The notes: a model not told the origin generated them from the letters alone. A stretch of 64,000 nucleotides of DNA from Flabesymbios commensalis (GCA_964017125.1 OZ024914.1:29076801-29140800), one strand, 5' to 3'; positions 10,538-21,105 are shown, counted from the stretch's first letter. Translations and numbers: made by a program.

Positions 10538-13500
10538 TGACTTTGACTTTGAGTTAATACTCCAGCAGTCCTCCATTGTGGAGTATCAGGCTGGAGGGGG
10601 GAAAGAGGCTGGCAGATCTAGTCGACCAGCTGACTCTTGAATGCTGCCACAGTTTTCGATTCTGTGGCAGCTGCCGGAAGAGAATTCCAATCAGGGATAG
10701 TTCGATGCCAAAAAGAATTTTGTCCCAGTGTGGTGTTAGCTCTGATGTGTTTATAAGCCTGATTGTGCCCACCACGTGTTCTTCTATCTGCTGGGATTAA
10801 ACGGTCATTGATAGGAATTTCAACTAACTCATTTAAAATTTTGAACATACATAAAAGCCTAGAATTTTTTCGTCTTGTTTTCAAGTCAGTCCAGCCCAAG
10901 TTCTGAATGAGAGATGTCACACTGGCTGTTTGTCTATAATTTTGGGTGACAAATCTTGCTGCTGCTCTTTGAATTTTTTCTAATTTATCAATGTCTTTTT
11001 GTCTAAAGGGGTCCCAAACTGCTGAAGAATATTCTAAGGATGATCTGACCAGGGAGAAATAGGCAGTCTCCCTTAATTTAGGGGGACATGCCTTCAGGTT
11101 CCTCCGAAGGAAGCCCAGGGTGGAATTCGCTTTACTTGTAATTTTGTTAATGTGGGCCTCCCATTCCAGAGTCTCGCTAAGGCAAACACCAAGATATGGT
11201 GTTGATGAAACATTTTCTAATGTTTCACCTTTCAGGGTGTACTGGAATTCCAGGTTTTTTGATTTCGGCCTGGACACCCTCAGGACCGAGCATTTCGAGG
11301 GGTTGAAGCACATCCCCCATCGATCTGCCCAGTCCTGTAACGCAGATAGGTCTCTCTGCAGTTTCTCCTTATCTGCCCGACATTTTATCGGGCGATACAG
11401 GAGACAGTCATCTGCAAAGAGACGAACCTGCGACGAGACCGTGGAAGGGAGGTCCTTAATGTAGGTCAAGAATAGTAGGGGTCCGAGAACAGTACCCTGG
11501 GGCACACCGGACTTTACACGAGCTGATTCTGAAGAGCTGCCATCAACTACTACTTTTTGGGTTCTATTGGTCAAGAAATTTTGAATCCAATTAAGAGTTG
11601 TTCCCCGAATTCCATAGTGGTCGAGTTTGTGTAAGAGGCGTTGATGGGGGACAACGTCAAAGGCCTTACTAAAATCTAAGACAACAACATCTGTTTGTGT
11701 CTTGCATTCAAAATTTTGAATAAATTCATCAGTTGTAATCAAAAGCTGGCTTTCGCATGAGTGTTTTAAGCGAAAGCCATGTTGTACAGGTGTTAAAATT
11801 TTGTTTTCCGAAAAATGGGACATAATTTGTTTACAAATGATGTGTTCGAGTAATTTGGCACAAACACATGTGAGGGATATTGGCCTGTAGTTTGCCGGAG
11901 AGTGCCGATCCCCTTTTTTGAAGACTGGGGCAACATTAGCCTCTACCCAGTCATCTGGTAATTTGCCCGTCTGTAGAGATTGATCAAAAATAATTTTAAG
12001 AAAGGGAGATCTTTCGTTGGCAGCATTCTTCAGAATCAAATTCGGGAGCTCGTCTGGTCCGGGTGCCTTCCCGCCGTTTAAACCCTCGAGTAATTTAGTT
12101 ACACCTTGAACAGTAAATTCAAATTTAGGCATTTCAGTATTGGGTGGTCCGGGTAGTTTAGGTATATTTGTGGTGTCTTCCGAGGTAAAAACTGAGCAAA
12201 ATTGGCTGTTTAATATTTCGGCCTTACGTCTGCTATCTGAATGCAGCTGGCCGTTTTCCTTCAAAGGAGAGACACCATTTCCATCCAGACGTTTTGATTT
12301 GATATAACGCCAGAGTGGTTTTGAATTTTTTTGTTCTAAAGATTCAGAAAGTTTGTTTTTCAAAAAAGACCACCTGGCAGACCTGATGGCACGCTGGGTC
12401 TGCCGTTTACATAATTTGTACTTTGCCCAAAGGTCAGCTTTATTCGTACGCTTGGCTTTATTATATAGAGATGCTTTTTTCCGAATAGATGCGAGAAGTG
12501 ATTTGGATAGCCATGGTAGATTCTCCCGAGGGGAAGTCATTTTGGTCGGTATAAATTTGTCCAGGCATTGATTTAGGATGGATTTTAGTTTCAACCAATT
12601 TTCATTGACAGATCGGCTAGGACTTTTTTTTTAAAAGGAGGTCCAGCAGCTCCTAATTTGTTGCCTGATAGCTTCCCAATTAGCATTTTTGAACTGACGC
12701 ACTGGGCGGGGTTTTGTACGGCGGTAGGGCAGGTCAATATCCAGTTTGGTCACCACAGCACAGTGATCCAAGATTCCAGGTACACTATGAGAAGATTTAA
12801 TTAAACCAGGTTTATTTGTGATCAGGAGGTCCAAAATATTTTCTTCTCTAGTAGGTTCTTTGTGAATTTGGGCCAGGGCATGTGTATCTAGGCTTGACAG
12901 AAGCAGCTCGCATTGGGATTTGTTTGCCGCTTTAGGATTTACTACCCCATTGTCCCAGTCAATTCCAGGTAGGTTGAAATCACCTCCCAGGACAATGGTC
13001 TGATTTGAATTTTTTGGCATCAGGTCTAAAGATTTCACAAGTTCTTCTGAAGTACTAATTTTGGAGTCAGGAGGTCTATAAAAACAACCGAGGGTTAATG
13101 ATTTTGATGCCGATATCTGAACTTTAGCCCATAAAATTTCGCAGTTGGTTTGTAAATCAGGGAGGAGGGTCATGTCATAATGTTTTTTGACAGCAATAAA
13201 GACTCCTCCTCCACGGGCTTTTGAATTTCTATCTCTACGTAAAACTTGGTATTCAGGAGGGAAAAATTCGCTGGTAGTGGTATCCTTGTCAAGCCAAGAT
13301 TCAGTGCCGAGGATGCAATCAGGTTGGTAATACTTTAGAGATGCTAAAAAATTTGCTACTTTCCCCTTTAGGCTTCTACAATTTATCAATAAAGTACGCC
13401 AGTTTCTTTGACGGTTTTTAGGCCTATAGGGGGGAATCGGACTACTGTGCTGTGTGGGAGCAAAATCTGAATTTGGTGAATTGACTACGTTCTCAGAGCC

Positions 13501-14125
13501 ACTAGAATTTAGATTGTCAAAATTATTTGTGGTTTCGATTTCAAACGAATGGAATAAATTTCTATCAAAATTTGAATGATTGCATCGACAGCATATCCAC
13601 GAGACGTTAGTTGTGGAATACGCTAGGAAGGTGAAAGATCCCATGTCAACGCAATCTTTGTGAAACCACATATCACAACTATCACAGCAAATTCCACGCT
13701 GCTCCCATGTGACCGGGTCTTCGCAATAGCCACATGGGAAGATCGATGACAAATTTAGGCTTCCAGACATGGGGGGACCTGGATTTAATTCAACCTGGCC
13801 AGAAAGTAAAATTAAAAATAAGGCTGAACCAAAATCTAATTTAGGTGGGCTGGGCTGACTTGACACAAAACTAGGACATAGCCTGAAAATCGGTTTTACC
13901 CCAAGAAAAATTCGAGAATTTAGAAAAACATGAACATGTATTGCCGGCGGGCCGAAATAAAATGCCGGTGAGGTAAAAAGTATATCATGTTCCCTGTACA
14001 GAGTGTAATCATGAAAGGGGATTTCGTGAGGGTAATTCACACCTCTAACGTCCTCTGACTCAATTCGAGTGAGGACTAAACTGGCTGCTAAAACAACCAA
14101 AAAGTGCTTGATGACGGCGAAGCAT
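10538..14125 (-). mobile_element. LINE A, nearly full-length CR1-group non-LTR retrotransposon
   Basis: Contains, 5' to 3' on the minus strand, a 2A-like motif, a PHD-type zinc finger, an APE-type endonuclease, a reverse transcriptase and a short 3' UTR. It ends in a (TTTGAC)2 tail read on the + strand at 10540-10553. The endonuclease and RT frames are separated by one shift in an A8-9 run at 12620-12630, so it is inactive or the run is a sequencing error. The 5' limit is set by the 3' tail of LINE B at 14126. Almost identical to LINE B, so young. Confidence 0.95.
10618..12594 (-). CDS. LINE A reverse transcriptase (ORF2 C-terminal part)
   Basis: 658 codons. The reverse transcriptase copies element RNA at a nicked chromosomal target. 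Visible blocks: GGKAPGPDELPN (about residue 174), FKKGDRHSPANYRPIS (225-240), DFSKAFD (307-313, catalytic Asp), VPQGTVLGP (364-372) and FADD (393-396, catalytic Asp pair). A C-terminal region follows with YFSLVRSSLEYSSAVWDP and ARFVTQNYRQ typical of CR1/L2/Jockey-group elements. The open frame extends upstream of the first Met (SPSRSVNENWLK) into an A run at 12620, where it would join the endonuclease frame. The given Met is therefore not the native start: one protein broken by one frameshift. No RNase H domain, as usual for CR1. Confidence 0.93.
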   Translation of the reverse strand: MKLKSILNQCLDKFIPTKMTSPRENLPWLSKSLLASIRKKASLYNKAKRTNKADLWAKYKLCKRQTQRAIRSARWSFLKNKLSESLEQKNSKPLWRYIKSKRLDGNGVSPLKENGQLHSDSRRKAEILNSQFCSVFTSEDTTNIPKLPGPPNTEMPKFEFTVQGVTKLLEGLNGGKAPGPDELPNLILKNAANERSPFLKIIFDQSLQTGKLPDDWVEANVAPVFKKGDRHSPANYRPISLTCVCAKLLEHIICKQIMSHFSENKILTPVQHGFRLKHSCESQLLITTDEFIQNFECKTQTDVVVLDFSKAFDVVPHQRLLHKLDHYGIRGTTLNWIQNFLTNRTQKVVVDGSSSESARVKSGVPQGTVLGPLLFLTYIKDLPSTVSSQVRLFADDCLLYRPIKCRADKEKLQRDLSALQDWADRWGMCFNPSKCSVLRVSRPKSKNLEFQYTLKGETLENVSSTPYLGVCLSETLEWEAHINKITSKANSTLGFLRRNLKACPPKLRETAYFSLVRSSLEYSSAVWDPFRQKDIDKLEKIQRAAARFVTQNYRQTASVTSLIQNLGWTDLKTRRKNSRLLCMFKILNELVEIPINDRLIPADRRTRGGHNQAYKHIRANTTLGQNSFWHRTIPDWNSLPAAATESKTVAAFKSQLVD

Positions 14126-14169
14126 CTTTGAACTTTGAACTTTGAGTTAATACTCCAGCAGTCCTCCAT
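12631..14169 (-). CDS. LINE A PHD finger plus APE-type endonuclease
   Basis: 512 codons. Residues 124-132 are a 2A-like GQVELNPGP. Residues 146-196 form a PHD-like Cys/His zinc finger (C146, C149, C161/162, C165, H170, C173, C193/194, C196, with W168 and W191). From about 257 comes an APE-type endonuclease with INCRSLKGK, TESWL (E290), GGDFNLPGIDW (D396, N398) and LDHCAVV (D467, H468), which nicks target DNA to prime reverse transcription. The first ~17 residues derive from the adjacent LINE B 3' tail, so the true N-terminus lies further in and is unknown. The frame closes just before an A run where the RT frame begins. Confidence 0.9.
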   Translation of the reverse strand: MEDCWSINSKFKVQRCFAVIKHFLVVLAASLVLTRIESEDVRGVNYPHEIPFHDYTLYREHDILFTSPAFYFGPPAIHVHVFLNSRIFLGVKPIFRLCPSFVSSQPSPPKLDFGSALFLILLSGQVELNPGPPMSGSLNLSSIFPCGYCEDPVTWEQRGICCDSCDMWFHKDCVDMGSFTFLAYSTTNVSWICCRCNHSNFDRNLFHSFEIETTNNFDNLNSSGSENVVNSPNSDFAPTQHSSPIPPYRPKNRQRNWRTLLINCRSLKGKVANFLASLKYYQPDCILGTESWLDKDTTTSEFFPPEYQVLRRDRNSKARGGGVFIAVKKHYDMTLLPDLQTNCEILWAKVQISASKSLTLGCFYRPPDSKISTSEELVKSLDLMPKNSNQTIVLGGDFNLPGIDWDNGVVNPKAANKSQCELLLSSLDTHALAQIHKEPTREENILDLLITNKPGLIKSSHSVPGILDHCAVVTKLDIDLPYRRTKPRPVRQFKNANWEAIRQQIRSCWTSF

Positions 14170-16154
14170 TGTGGAGTATCAGGCTGGAGGGGGGGGGGAA
14201 AGAGGCTGGCAGATCTAGTCGACCAGCTGACTCTTGAATGCTGCCACAGTTTTCGATTCTGTGGCAGCTGCCGGAAGAGAATTCCAATCAGGGATAGTTC
14301 GATGCCAAAAAGAATTTTGTCCCAGTGTGGTGTTAGCTCTGATGTGTTTATAAGCCTGATTGTGCCCACCACGTGTTCTTCTATCTGCTGGGATTAAACG
14401 GTCATTGATAGGAATTTCAACTAACTCATTTAAAATTTTGAACATACATAAAAGCCTAGAATTTTCTCGTCTTGTTTTCAAGTCAGTCCAGCCCAAGTTC
14501 TGAATGAGAGATGTCACACTGGCTGTTTGTCTATAATTTTGGGTGACAAATCTTGCTGCTGCTCTTTGAATTTTTTCTAATTTATCAATGTCTTTTTGTC
14601 TAAAGGGGTCCCAAACTGCTGAAGAATAATCTAAGGATGATCTGACCAGGGAGTAATAGGCAGTCTCCCTTAATTTAGGGAGACATGCCTTCAGGTTCCT
14701 CCGAAGGAAGCCCAGGGTGGAATTTGCTTTACTTGTAATTTTGTTAATGAGTCTCGCTAAGGCAAACACCAAGATATGGTGTTGATGAAACATTTTCTAA
14801 TGTTTCACCTTTCAGGGTGTACTGGAATTCCAGGTTTTTTGATTTCGGCCTGGACACCCTCAGGACCGAGCATTTCGAGGGGTTGAAGCACATCCCCCAT
14901 CGATCTGCCCAGTCCTGTAATGCAGATAGGTCTCTCTGCAGTTTCTCCTGATCTGCCCGACATTTTATCGGGCGATACAGGAGACAGTCATCTGCAAAGA
15001 GACGAACCTGCGACGAGACCGTGGAAGGGAGGTCATTAATGTAGGTCAAGAATAGTAGGGGTCCGAGAACAGTACCCTGGGGCACACCGGACTTTACACG
15101 AGCTGATTCTGAAGAGCTGCCATCAACTACTACTTTTTGGGTTCTATTGGTCAAAAACTTTTGAATCCAATTAAGAGTTGTTCCCCGAATTCCATAGTGG
15201 TCGAGTTTGTGTAAGAGGCGTTAATGGGGGACAACGTCAAAGGCCTTACTAAAATCTAAGACAACAACATCTGTTTGTGTCTTGCCTTTAAAATTTTGAA
15301 AAAATTCATCAGTTGTAATCAAAAGCTGGCTTTCGCATGAGTGTTTTGAGCGAAAGCCATGTTGTACAGGTGTTAAAATTTTGTTTTCCGAAAAATGGGA
15401 CATAATTTGTTTACAAATGATGTGTTCGAGTAATTTGGCACAAACACATGTGAGGGATATCGGCCTGTAGTTTGCCGGAGAGTGCCGATCCCCTTTTTTG
15501 AAGACTGGGGCAACATTAGCCTCTACCCAGTCATCTGGTAATTTGCCCGTCTGTAGAGATTGATCAAAAATAATTTTAAGAAAGGGAGATATTTCGTTGG
15601 CAGCATTCTTCAGAATCAGATTCGGGAGCTCGTCTGGTCCGGGTGCCTTCCCGCCGTTTAAACCCTCGAGTAATTTAGTTACACCTTGAACAGTAATTTC
15701 AAATTTAGGCATTTCAGTATTCGGTGGTCCGGGTAGTTTAGGTATATTTGTGGTGTCTTCCGAGGTGAAAACTGAGCAAAATTGGTTGTTTAATATTTCG
15801 GCCTTACGTCTGCTATCTGAATGCAGCTGGCCGTTTTCCTTCAAAGGAGAGACACCATTTCCATCCTGACGTTTTGATTTGATATAACGCCAGAGTGGTT
15901 TTGAATTTTTTTGTTCTAAAGATTCAGAAAGTTTGTTTTTCAAAAAAGACCACCTGGCAGACCTGATGGCACGCTGGGTCTGCCGTTTACATAATTTGTA
16001 CTTTGCCCAAAGGTCAGCTTTATTCGTACGCTTGGCTTTATTATATAGAGATGCTTTTTTCCGAATAGATGCGAGAAGTGATTTGGATAGCCAAGGTAGA
16101 TTTTCCCGAGGGGAAGTCATTTTGGTCGGTATAAATTTGTCCAGGCATTGATTT
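14126..16154 (-). mobile_element. LINE B, 5'-truncated sister of LINE A
   Basis: The sequence parallels LINE A from its 3' end to the start of the RT region, with only scattered substitutions over about 2 kb. The tail differs: (TTTGAAC)n at 14126-14144 instead of (TTTGAC)n. Identity to A stops at 16154 (A continues AGGATGG, B turns to GAAAGTGAG), a typical 5' truncation lacking the endonuclease. It lies directly 5' of A, in the same orientation. Its insertion next to or into the 5' end of A postdates A, or the two arrived as neighbours. Confidence 0.93.
14215..16120 (-). pseudogene. LINE B reverse transcriptase, broken
   Basis: Three open pieces cover the RT: 15221-16120 (finger blocks to DFSKAFDVVPH), 14744-15154 (VPQGTVLGP and FADD) and 14215-14793 (C-terminal part). 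A substitution gives a stop near 15221 (TTAATGGG where A has TTGATGGG). A deletion of roughly 18 bp near 14748 removes the WEAHINKI region and shifts the frame. With no endonuclease, it cannot be autonomous. Confidence 0.9.
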
Positions 16155-16261
16155 GAAAGTGAGCCGCCATTTTGATTTAAGATGTCATGTGACAGTGTAC
16201 AGGTAAATGAGCTAGCGAAAACGTCTCAATCTATCTGGTAGAGATCCAAGGGTGAAAACAT
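16155..16261. other. Short spacer between LINE B and LINE C
   Basis: About 107 bp lying between the 5'-truncation points of two oppositely oriented LINEs. No motif recognised. Confidence 0.5.
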
Positions 16262-16273
16262 CCTGGTAAAAAT

Positions 16274-17893
16274 GTGAATAATTACTTGAATTTTAAACAT
16301 AAATCTAAATTTAATTTCACACTAGTTGACGAAACTGTTGTCGAAAAAGTTGTCAAAGGACTAAACCCAAAATCAAGTTGTGGCAAAGATGGTATCTCTA
16401 CTATTTTACTGAAAAAGATAATACCAGAAATTAAAGCTCCACTTACTATAATTATAAACCAGACTTTAAAAACAGGAATATTTCCTGACAAGTTAAAAAT
16501 TGCAAAGGTGTTGCCATTATTTAAGAAGGGAGACAAAACTGTATTTACTAATTATAGACCAATATCATTATTATCTTCTATATCAAAAATTTTTGAAAGA
16601 ATTATTTTTGATCAATTATATATTTATTTTGTAACAAATAAGTTATTCTATTCTAGCCAATATGGTTTTAGAAAAGAACATTCAACCGAGCTTGCAGCTC
16701 TGGAATTTGTAGACCGATTAATTTATAAACTGGACAAGGGTTCAGTTCCCATAGGTATTTTTATTGATCTTTCCAAAGCGTTTGATACCATAAATCATAA
16801 CATTTTGCTACGTAAACTTGAATATTACGGAGTTGAAAATATTACACACGATTTTTTCTACAGTTATTTGTCAAATAGACAACAATATGTTGAGATCGAC
16901 TCAGTAAAATCTAACATGCTGCCCATCACAACCGGTGTCCCTCAAGGGTCAATTCTGGGTCCACTCTTATTCTTGATATATATAAACGATATTGTTAATT
17001 CCAGTGATTTATTTCATTTTATTTTGTTTGCTGATGATACGGCTTTCATTAGCAAATATGATATAAAGAACAATAAGGATGTTCTTATTTTAAATGCTGA
17101 ATTAGAGAAAATTTATATATGGCTGTGTTTGAATATGCTTTCTATAAACATCGCTAAATCAAATTTCATTATATTTCATAGTGCACAAAAAAGAGTTTTT
17201 ATACCGAACTTAAATATAAGTAATACTCCTATAAAACATGTCAAAGATTTTAACTTTTTGGGATTAACTTTAAATGAGAATCTAAATTGGACAAGTCATG
17301 TTTCCAAGATCGCAAGTAGAATTGCCAGTAAGATTGGCATTTTAAATCAATTGAAACATGTGCTACCACAGAATATTTCACTCTTGTTATATAACACTAT
17401 TATTTTACCACATATAAACTACATGATACTTGTATGGGGTCATCACCATAAAACCATAACACAGTTACAAAAAAGAGCAATACGTGTAATTACATTAAGT
17501 AAATATCTCGCCCACACGGAACCCTTATTTAAAAATCTTAACATACTTAAAGTGGAAGACATTTTTAGACTTCAACAACTTAAATTTTACTATCGATTTA
17601 TTAATGTCACCCTACCTGATTATTTTCTCTCATTATCTTTCTCAGGAAATACACACCAATATAGAACTAGAAAGAGGCATGAGTTACAGCCTATTCGAAT
17701 ACATCATGAATTTGCTAAAAAGAGCCTTCTATACAGTATTCCTGTTATTATAAATAGCTGCCACCCTAACCTGAAAGAAAAGATCTACACACACAGTCTG
17801 TCCGGTTTTACACATTACTTTAAGTACATAACCATAAAAAATTACAATATTCACTGTAGTATTGAAAATTGTTATGTTTGTATGAATAACTAA
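16274..17893 (+). CDS. LINE C reverse transcriptase, N-terminally truncated
   Basis: 539 codons, uninterrupted. Blocks: SSCGKDGIS (about 34-42), FKKGDKTVFTNYRPISLL (83-100), YGFRKEHSTELA (130-141), DLSKAFDTINH (165-175), VPQGSILGP (222-230) and FADD (252-255). A C-terminal domain follows, ending in a C-x4-C-x2-C cluster (C528, C533, C536). Jockey/CR1-like group; I do not assign the clade. The upstream endonuclease and ORF1 are absent because the copy is 5'-truncated, and the Met used is internal. The lack of stops suggests a young insertion. Confidence 0.9.
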   Translation: MNNYLNFKHKSKFNFTLVDETVVEKVVKGLNPKSSCGKDGISTILLKKIIPEIKAPLTIIINQTLKTGIFPDKLKIAKVLPLFKKGDKTVFTNYRPISLLSSISKIFERIIFDQLYIYFVTNKLFYSSQYGFRKEHSTELAALEFVDRLIYKLDKGSVPIGIFIDLSKAFDTINHNILLRKLEYYGVENITHDFFYSYLSNRQQYVEIDSVKSNMLPITTGVPQGSILGPLLFLIYINDIVNSSDLFHFILFADDTAFISKYDIKNNKDVLILNAELEKIYIWLCLNMLSINIAKSNFIIFHSAQKRVFIPNLNISNTPIKHVKDFNFLGLTLNENLNWTSHVSKIASRIASKIGILNQLKHVLPQNISLLLYNTIILPHINYMILVWGHHHKTITQLQKRAIRVITLSKYLAHTEPLFKNLNILKVEDIFRLQQLKFYYRFINVTLPDYFLSLSFSGNTHQYRTRKRHELQPIRIHHEFAKKSLLYSIPVIINSCHPNLKEKIYTHSLSGFTHYFKYITIKNYNIHCSIENCYVCMNN

Positions 17894-18566
17894 ATGGCCT
17901 GCTGCACATTTGTTTGGACGGTTGGTCTGAATTGAAGTCTTTTTTGGGTGTTATTAGCTGATTTTACCAGATTTTTCAGGATTTTAGAGTTATTATCATT
18001 ATTACTATTATTTATTATTGGATTAAATATCGGTGTATTTTAAACTCTGAGTTATGTCAGCCATGTTAGTTTTTTGTTTGAATACCGTTCTATACATGGT
18101 TATTCAACTCAATTTCGCTAGTTTTACTGCCTAAAATTTTTAAAATGCACTTCGTTTTTCAAAATCATGCGTTACAAATCAGGTCACAGGCTGGTTAGAT
18201 GTTTGAACCATCAATATATATATAGAGAGATTTATTTTAGGACTGTTCTTTACTATTGTCAAACTGTTACATTAATATGCGTTAGGTACACTTGTACATA
18301 CTGGCTATTTTTCAAAGGAAATTAGGATTTATTTATCATTTTTCAACTTCAAAATTGAGCTTTAATTTGTTGTGCTTGCTCATAAATTATGAGTCCTGGT
18401 AAGTAGATGGTTAAATGTGTCGACATTTTTCTTTTGTGTGTCTTATCCACAGTGAGGCATTGTCCCGCTTTTGTTTTAGTATTGTGGTTGAGAGTTCTTC
18501 ACTTCACCTTCAGCGTGTAGCAGCATTTGTAGGCCCCGTGTAGGCATAGCCCGGCGGACGCGAGGC

Positions 18567-19150
18567 GTGCGGCCGGTGTTACTGCAGTGTTGGGCCAGCG
18601 TCGAAGACGCTGGGACAACATTGTACCGACATTGGCTGGACGTTTTCGTGTTTTGCTGGGGAGGCTCTGGGCCTGTGCCGGCGCGTTGTTGGGTCATCGT
18701 CGTAGACGATGGTCCAGCTTTTGGGCCGACTTTGGCTCAGAGTTTTTGCTTGCTGATGCCTGCATTGCCCGGGGGGATGCGGGCATCGGACCGATGTTGT
18801 TTTGTTGTTGGGCCAGCGTCCTAAACGGTGGCCCAGCAGTGAAGCCGCTTTGGGTCGTGGTCTGAGTTTTGCCGGGGGATCTGCTCTCGATATTTTCATA
18901 TGTGGTGCCCGGCGGACACGACACGTTAGATCGATTTTGGTGTGGCGTTGGTCCAGCGTCGTAGACGGTGAACCAACGTTGGGCCAGCGTTGGTTCGGCG
19001 TCGCTTGTCTGCTGGGTAGTTCTTGCATAACACATAGGCCTAATATTAACTTAATAAATCCCGTGGCAGCCGCAGGACATTGCGCCGGTGCTGTTTTGAT
19101 GCTGGGCTTTTGATTAAAGGGCCCAGCATCGAACCAGCCGTGGTTCTTTG
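18567..19150. repeat. Cluster of about five copies of the ~100 bp palindromic repeat
   Basis: Successive cores are TTGGGCCAGCGTCGAAGACG (18589), ATCGTCGTAGACGATGG (18697), TGGGCCAGCGTCCTAAACGG (18808), TGGTCCAGCGTCGTAGACGG (18950) and GATGCTGGG...CCCAGCATC (19097-19130). The GC-rich block gives reading frames on both strands, which I regard as artefacts of the palindromes. It sits within the 3' region of LINE C. Confidence 0.75.
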
Positions 19151-19412
19151 TCTGCATAAGTTTTTGCTGTAGACCACTTTATGCTGATACTATATTGTAC
19201 TGAAAATGTTTTGTTGTTTCTACTGTATTTGATAATTTTCTGCTAATTAATTAAAAAAATACACGTTTTTTGTTAATTTCATGGGTGGCCCGTACGCTAG
19301 CGACCTAAAAGCGTCTTAGTACGGGTCTCCTGGTCGTAATACATTTAAATTGTTTTATGTTTATGTACATCTAAAAAATTGTATGTTTTATATTTGCGTC
19401 CAAATAAATGCA

Positions 19413-19439
19413 TCTGAGTCTGAGTCTGAGTCTGAGTCT
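19413..19439 (+). repeat. Microsatellite tail (CTGAGT)n of LINE C
   Basis: Four CTGAGT units directly after CAAATAAATGCAT. They define the 3' end of LINE C, as in CR1/L2-group elements, which end in short repeats rather than poly(A). Confidence 0.85.
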
Positions 19440-19440
19440 C

Positions 19441-20701
19441 AATAAAGACCAGAAATTTACAACTTTAGGATCGAAAAAATAATTTAATTTGTTAATTTAT
19501 AGCTTCAACACAGGTTTAATAATTTAGATTAAACAAGGGAGCAACAGTCAAGTGATTCTAAATGGTGAAAAAAGGATAAATTTCGTGAATCAGCCGGGAA
19601 GCGTCTGACGATGTTGAGCCTCGATTCCTCAATATGTAGATATACAGTAATTTAATTGGTTCTCGTTCAAATAATACAAAATAATATTAGGCCTATCTCC
19701 ACTTTTAAATTGTTTTCTTATTTTTGTCTAAGGCCTACAGGTCCGCATGTCTAAAGAAGCGGCAATAACGCTATGGTTGACATGTGGTTACAACTGTCAA
19801 TAGCCGATCAACTGTCAATAGCCGATAATTATAATAAAATGCAATACAAAAAATATATTAGCCTATTTATTTTGTTGATGTTTAAAAATACGCAAGAAGT
19901 GCAATTGAAGATCATAACTCACAGTCAAACGTCAAGTAAATCACACACCCTCGATTTTCATTTATTACCAATCACGCCTCGCGAGGATCACACGATGCAG
20001 ATTGCTATTATAATATTCCAAAAAGTTTAACTGTTATTGCGTCAAAGCATACCGTATCGAATTACGCACCTCTGTGATGTGATCACGCCATGCACGCCAT
20101 GCACACGATGTGTGGCATCTCAACAGACACGACACATCAACCCAATGCTGGCCCACAGTCTACGACATTAGCACAACATTGGACCAACAGTGGGTTGATG
20201 TATCTTGTTTTTATCAAGCCTTAAAAATATATGAATGATTGTTTTGAATTTTTTTTATTATTTTTGTCGAAATGAACAAAACAGTTCTGCAACTTTAATA
20301 AATTATGTATTTACCTCACCGATTTAACCCTATTTTACGAATGCTGATTATCTGGCATATTATGTCGAAATAAAACGTGGAATGCAGCTGCCTCTAGATT
20401 ATATTAGAACAATTACCGAAAGTATCGAATGCATCGACTGCCTTCGGTACTTTTAATAAACAATTTGGACTGTCAATTTCATAAATTTGTTTAAAATAAG
20501 TAATAACACACGATTAAAAAACATATAGACTAAATAAGAAGGAACCTGCCATAATTTTACAGCACATGTGTAGGTCTGAAATTAATGACAACAACAGAAC
20601 AACTTGTCATGGTCTATAGACTTGTTAGCCTACATGAAATAATCAGACACTAGCCTAGTCTCCCTGCCCTGGGCCTAGACCTACACTACACTGGACTGCA
20701 G
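19441..20701. other. Intergenic DNA with one palindromic repeat copy
   Basis: AT-rich, no coding frame. A copy of the ~100 bp palindromic repeat is at 20118-20212 (GACACGACACATCAACCCAATG on the left side, GATGTATCTTGTTT on the right). Confidence 0.5.
20118..20212. repeat. ~100 bp palindromic repeat copy
   Basis: Contains CATCAACCCAATGCTGGCCC, CAGTCTACGACATTAG, then CAACATTGGACCAACAGTGG and GTATCTTGTTT, in the order seen in the better preserved copy at 23324. Confidence 0.7.
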
Positions 20702-21105
20702 TACAGTCTGTTTCACCAGATCCTGGGAGTAGCTTTTTTTCAATTTGCTGGGTCGTTGTTTTAAATTTTTCAACAAAATTTTTCTCAGATCATTTTTTCA
20801 TCTTCCCCTAACTGCTAACATCGCTGAAAATTTTGTGGATTTTGTTGTGTATTTTGTAAGTTAGACCATTTGCATGATTTGGCATGTAGTAGAATTCTTG
20901 TTTCACGGTAATGATGTTAAAGAGAGATGTGATTTTGAAAATTTATTACATGCCAAATGGTCTAACTTTGATAATACCCCCAAAAAATCAACCAAATTTT
21001 CAGGGATGAAAAAATGATCCGTGAAAAATTTTGTTGAAAATTTTTAAACAGCGATCGAGTAAATTGAAAAAAGGCTACTCCCAGGATCTGGTGAAACAGA
21101 CTGTA
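20702..21105. mobile_element. Fold-back element, ~200 bp arms (copy 1)
   Basis: The left arm begins TACAGTCTGTTTCACCAGAT and the right arm ends ATCTGGTGAAACAGACTGTA. The arms remain complementary almost to the centre, where AAGTTAGACCATTTG faces CAAATGGTCTAACTTT. No ORF. The same central motif occurs in the other fold-backs up to 26.1 kb. Confidence 0.85.

Larger units (their letters stand above)
16262..19440 (+). mobile_element. LINE C, 5'-truncated non-LTR retrotransposon of another family
   Basis: Begins inside the reverse transcriptase domain, carries an intact RT frame at 16274-17893 and a 1.5 kb 3' region, and ends in a (CTGAGT)n microsatellite at 19413-19439 after AATAAA near 19403. 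It is AT-rich and unlike LINE A in sequence. Its 3' region includes a GC-rich cluster of palindromic repeats (18567-19150), which may be a later insertion. Confidence 0.88.

Noticed and set aside
18476-19157. Long overlapping reading frames on both strands
   Set aside because: They come from GC-rich palindromic repeats; the residues (W, R, G, P rich) and presence on both strands argue against coding.
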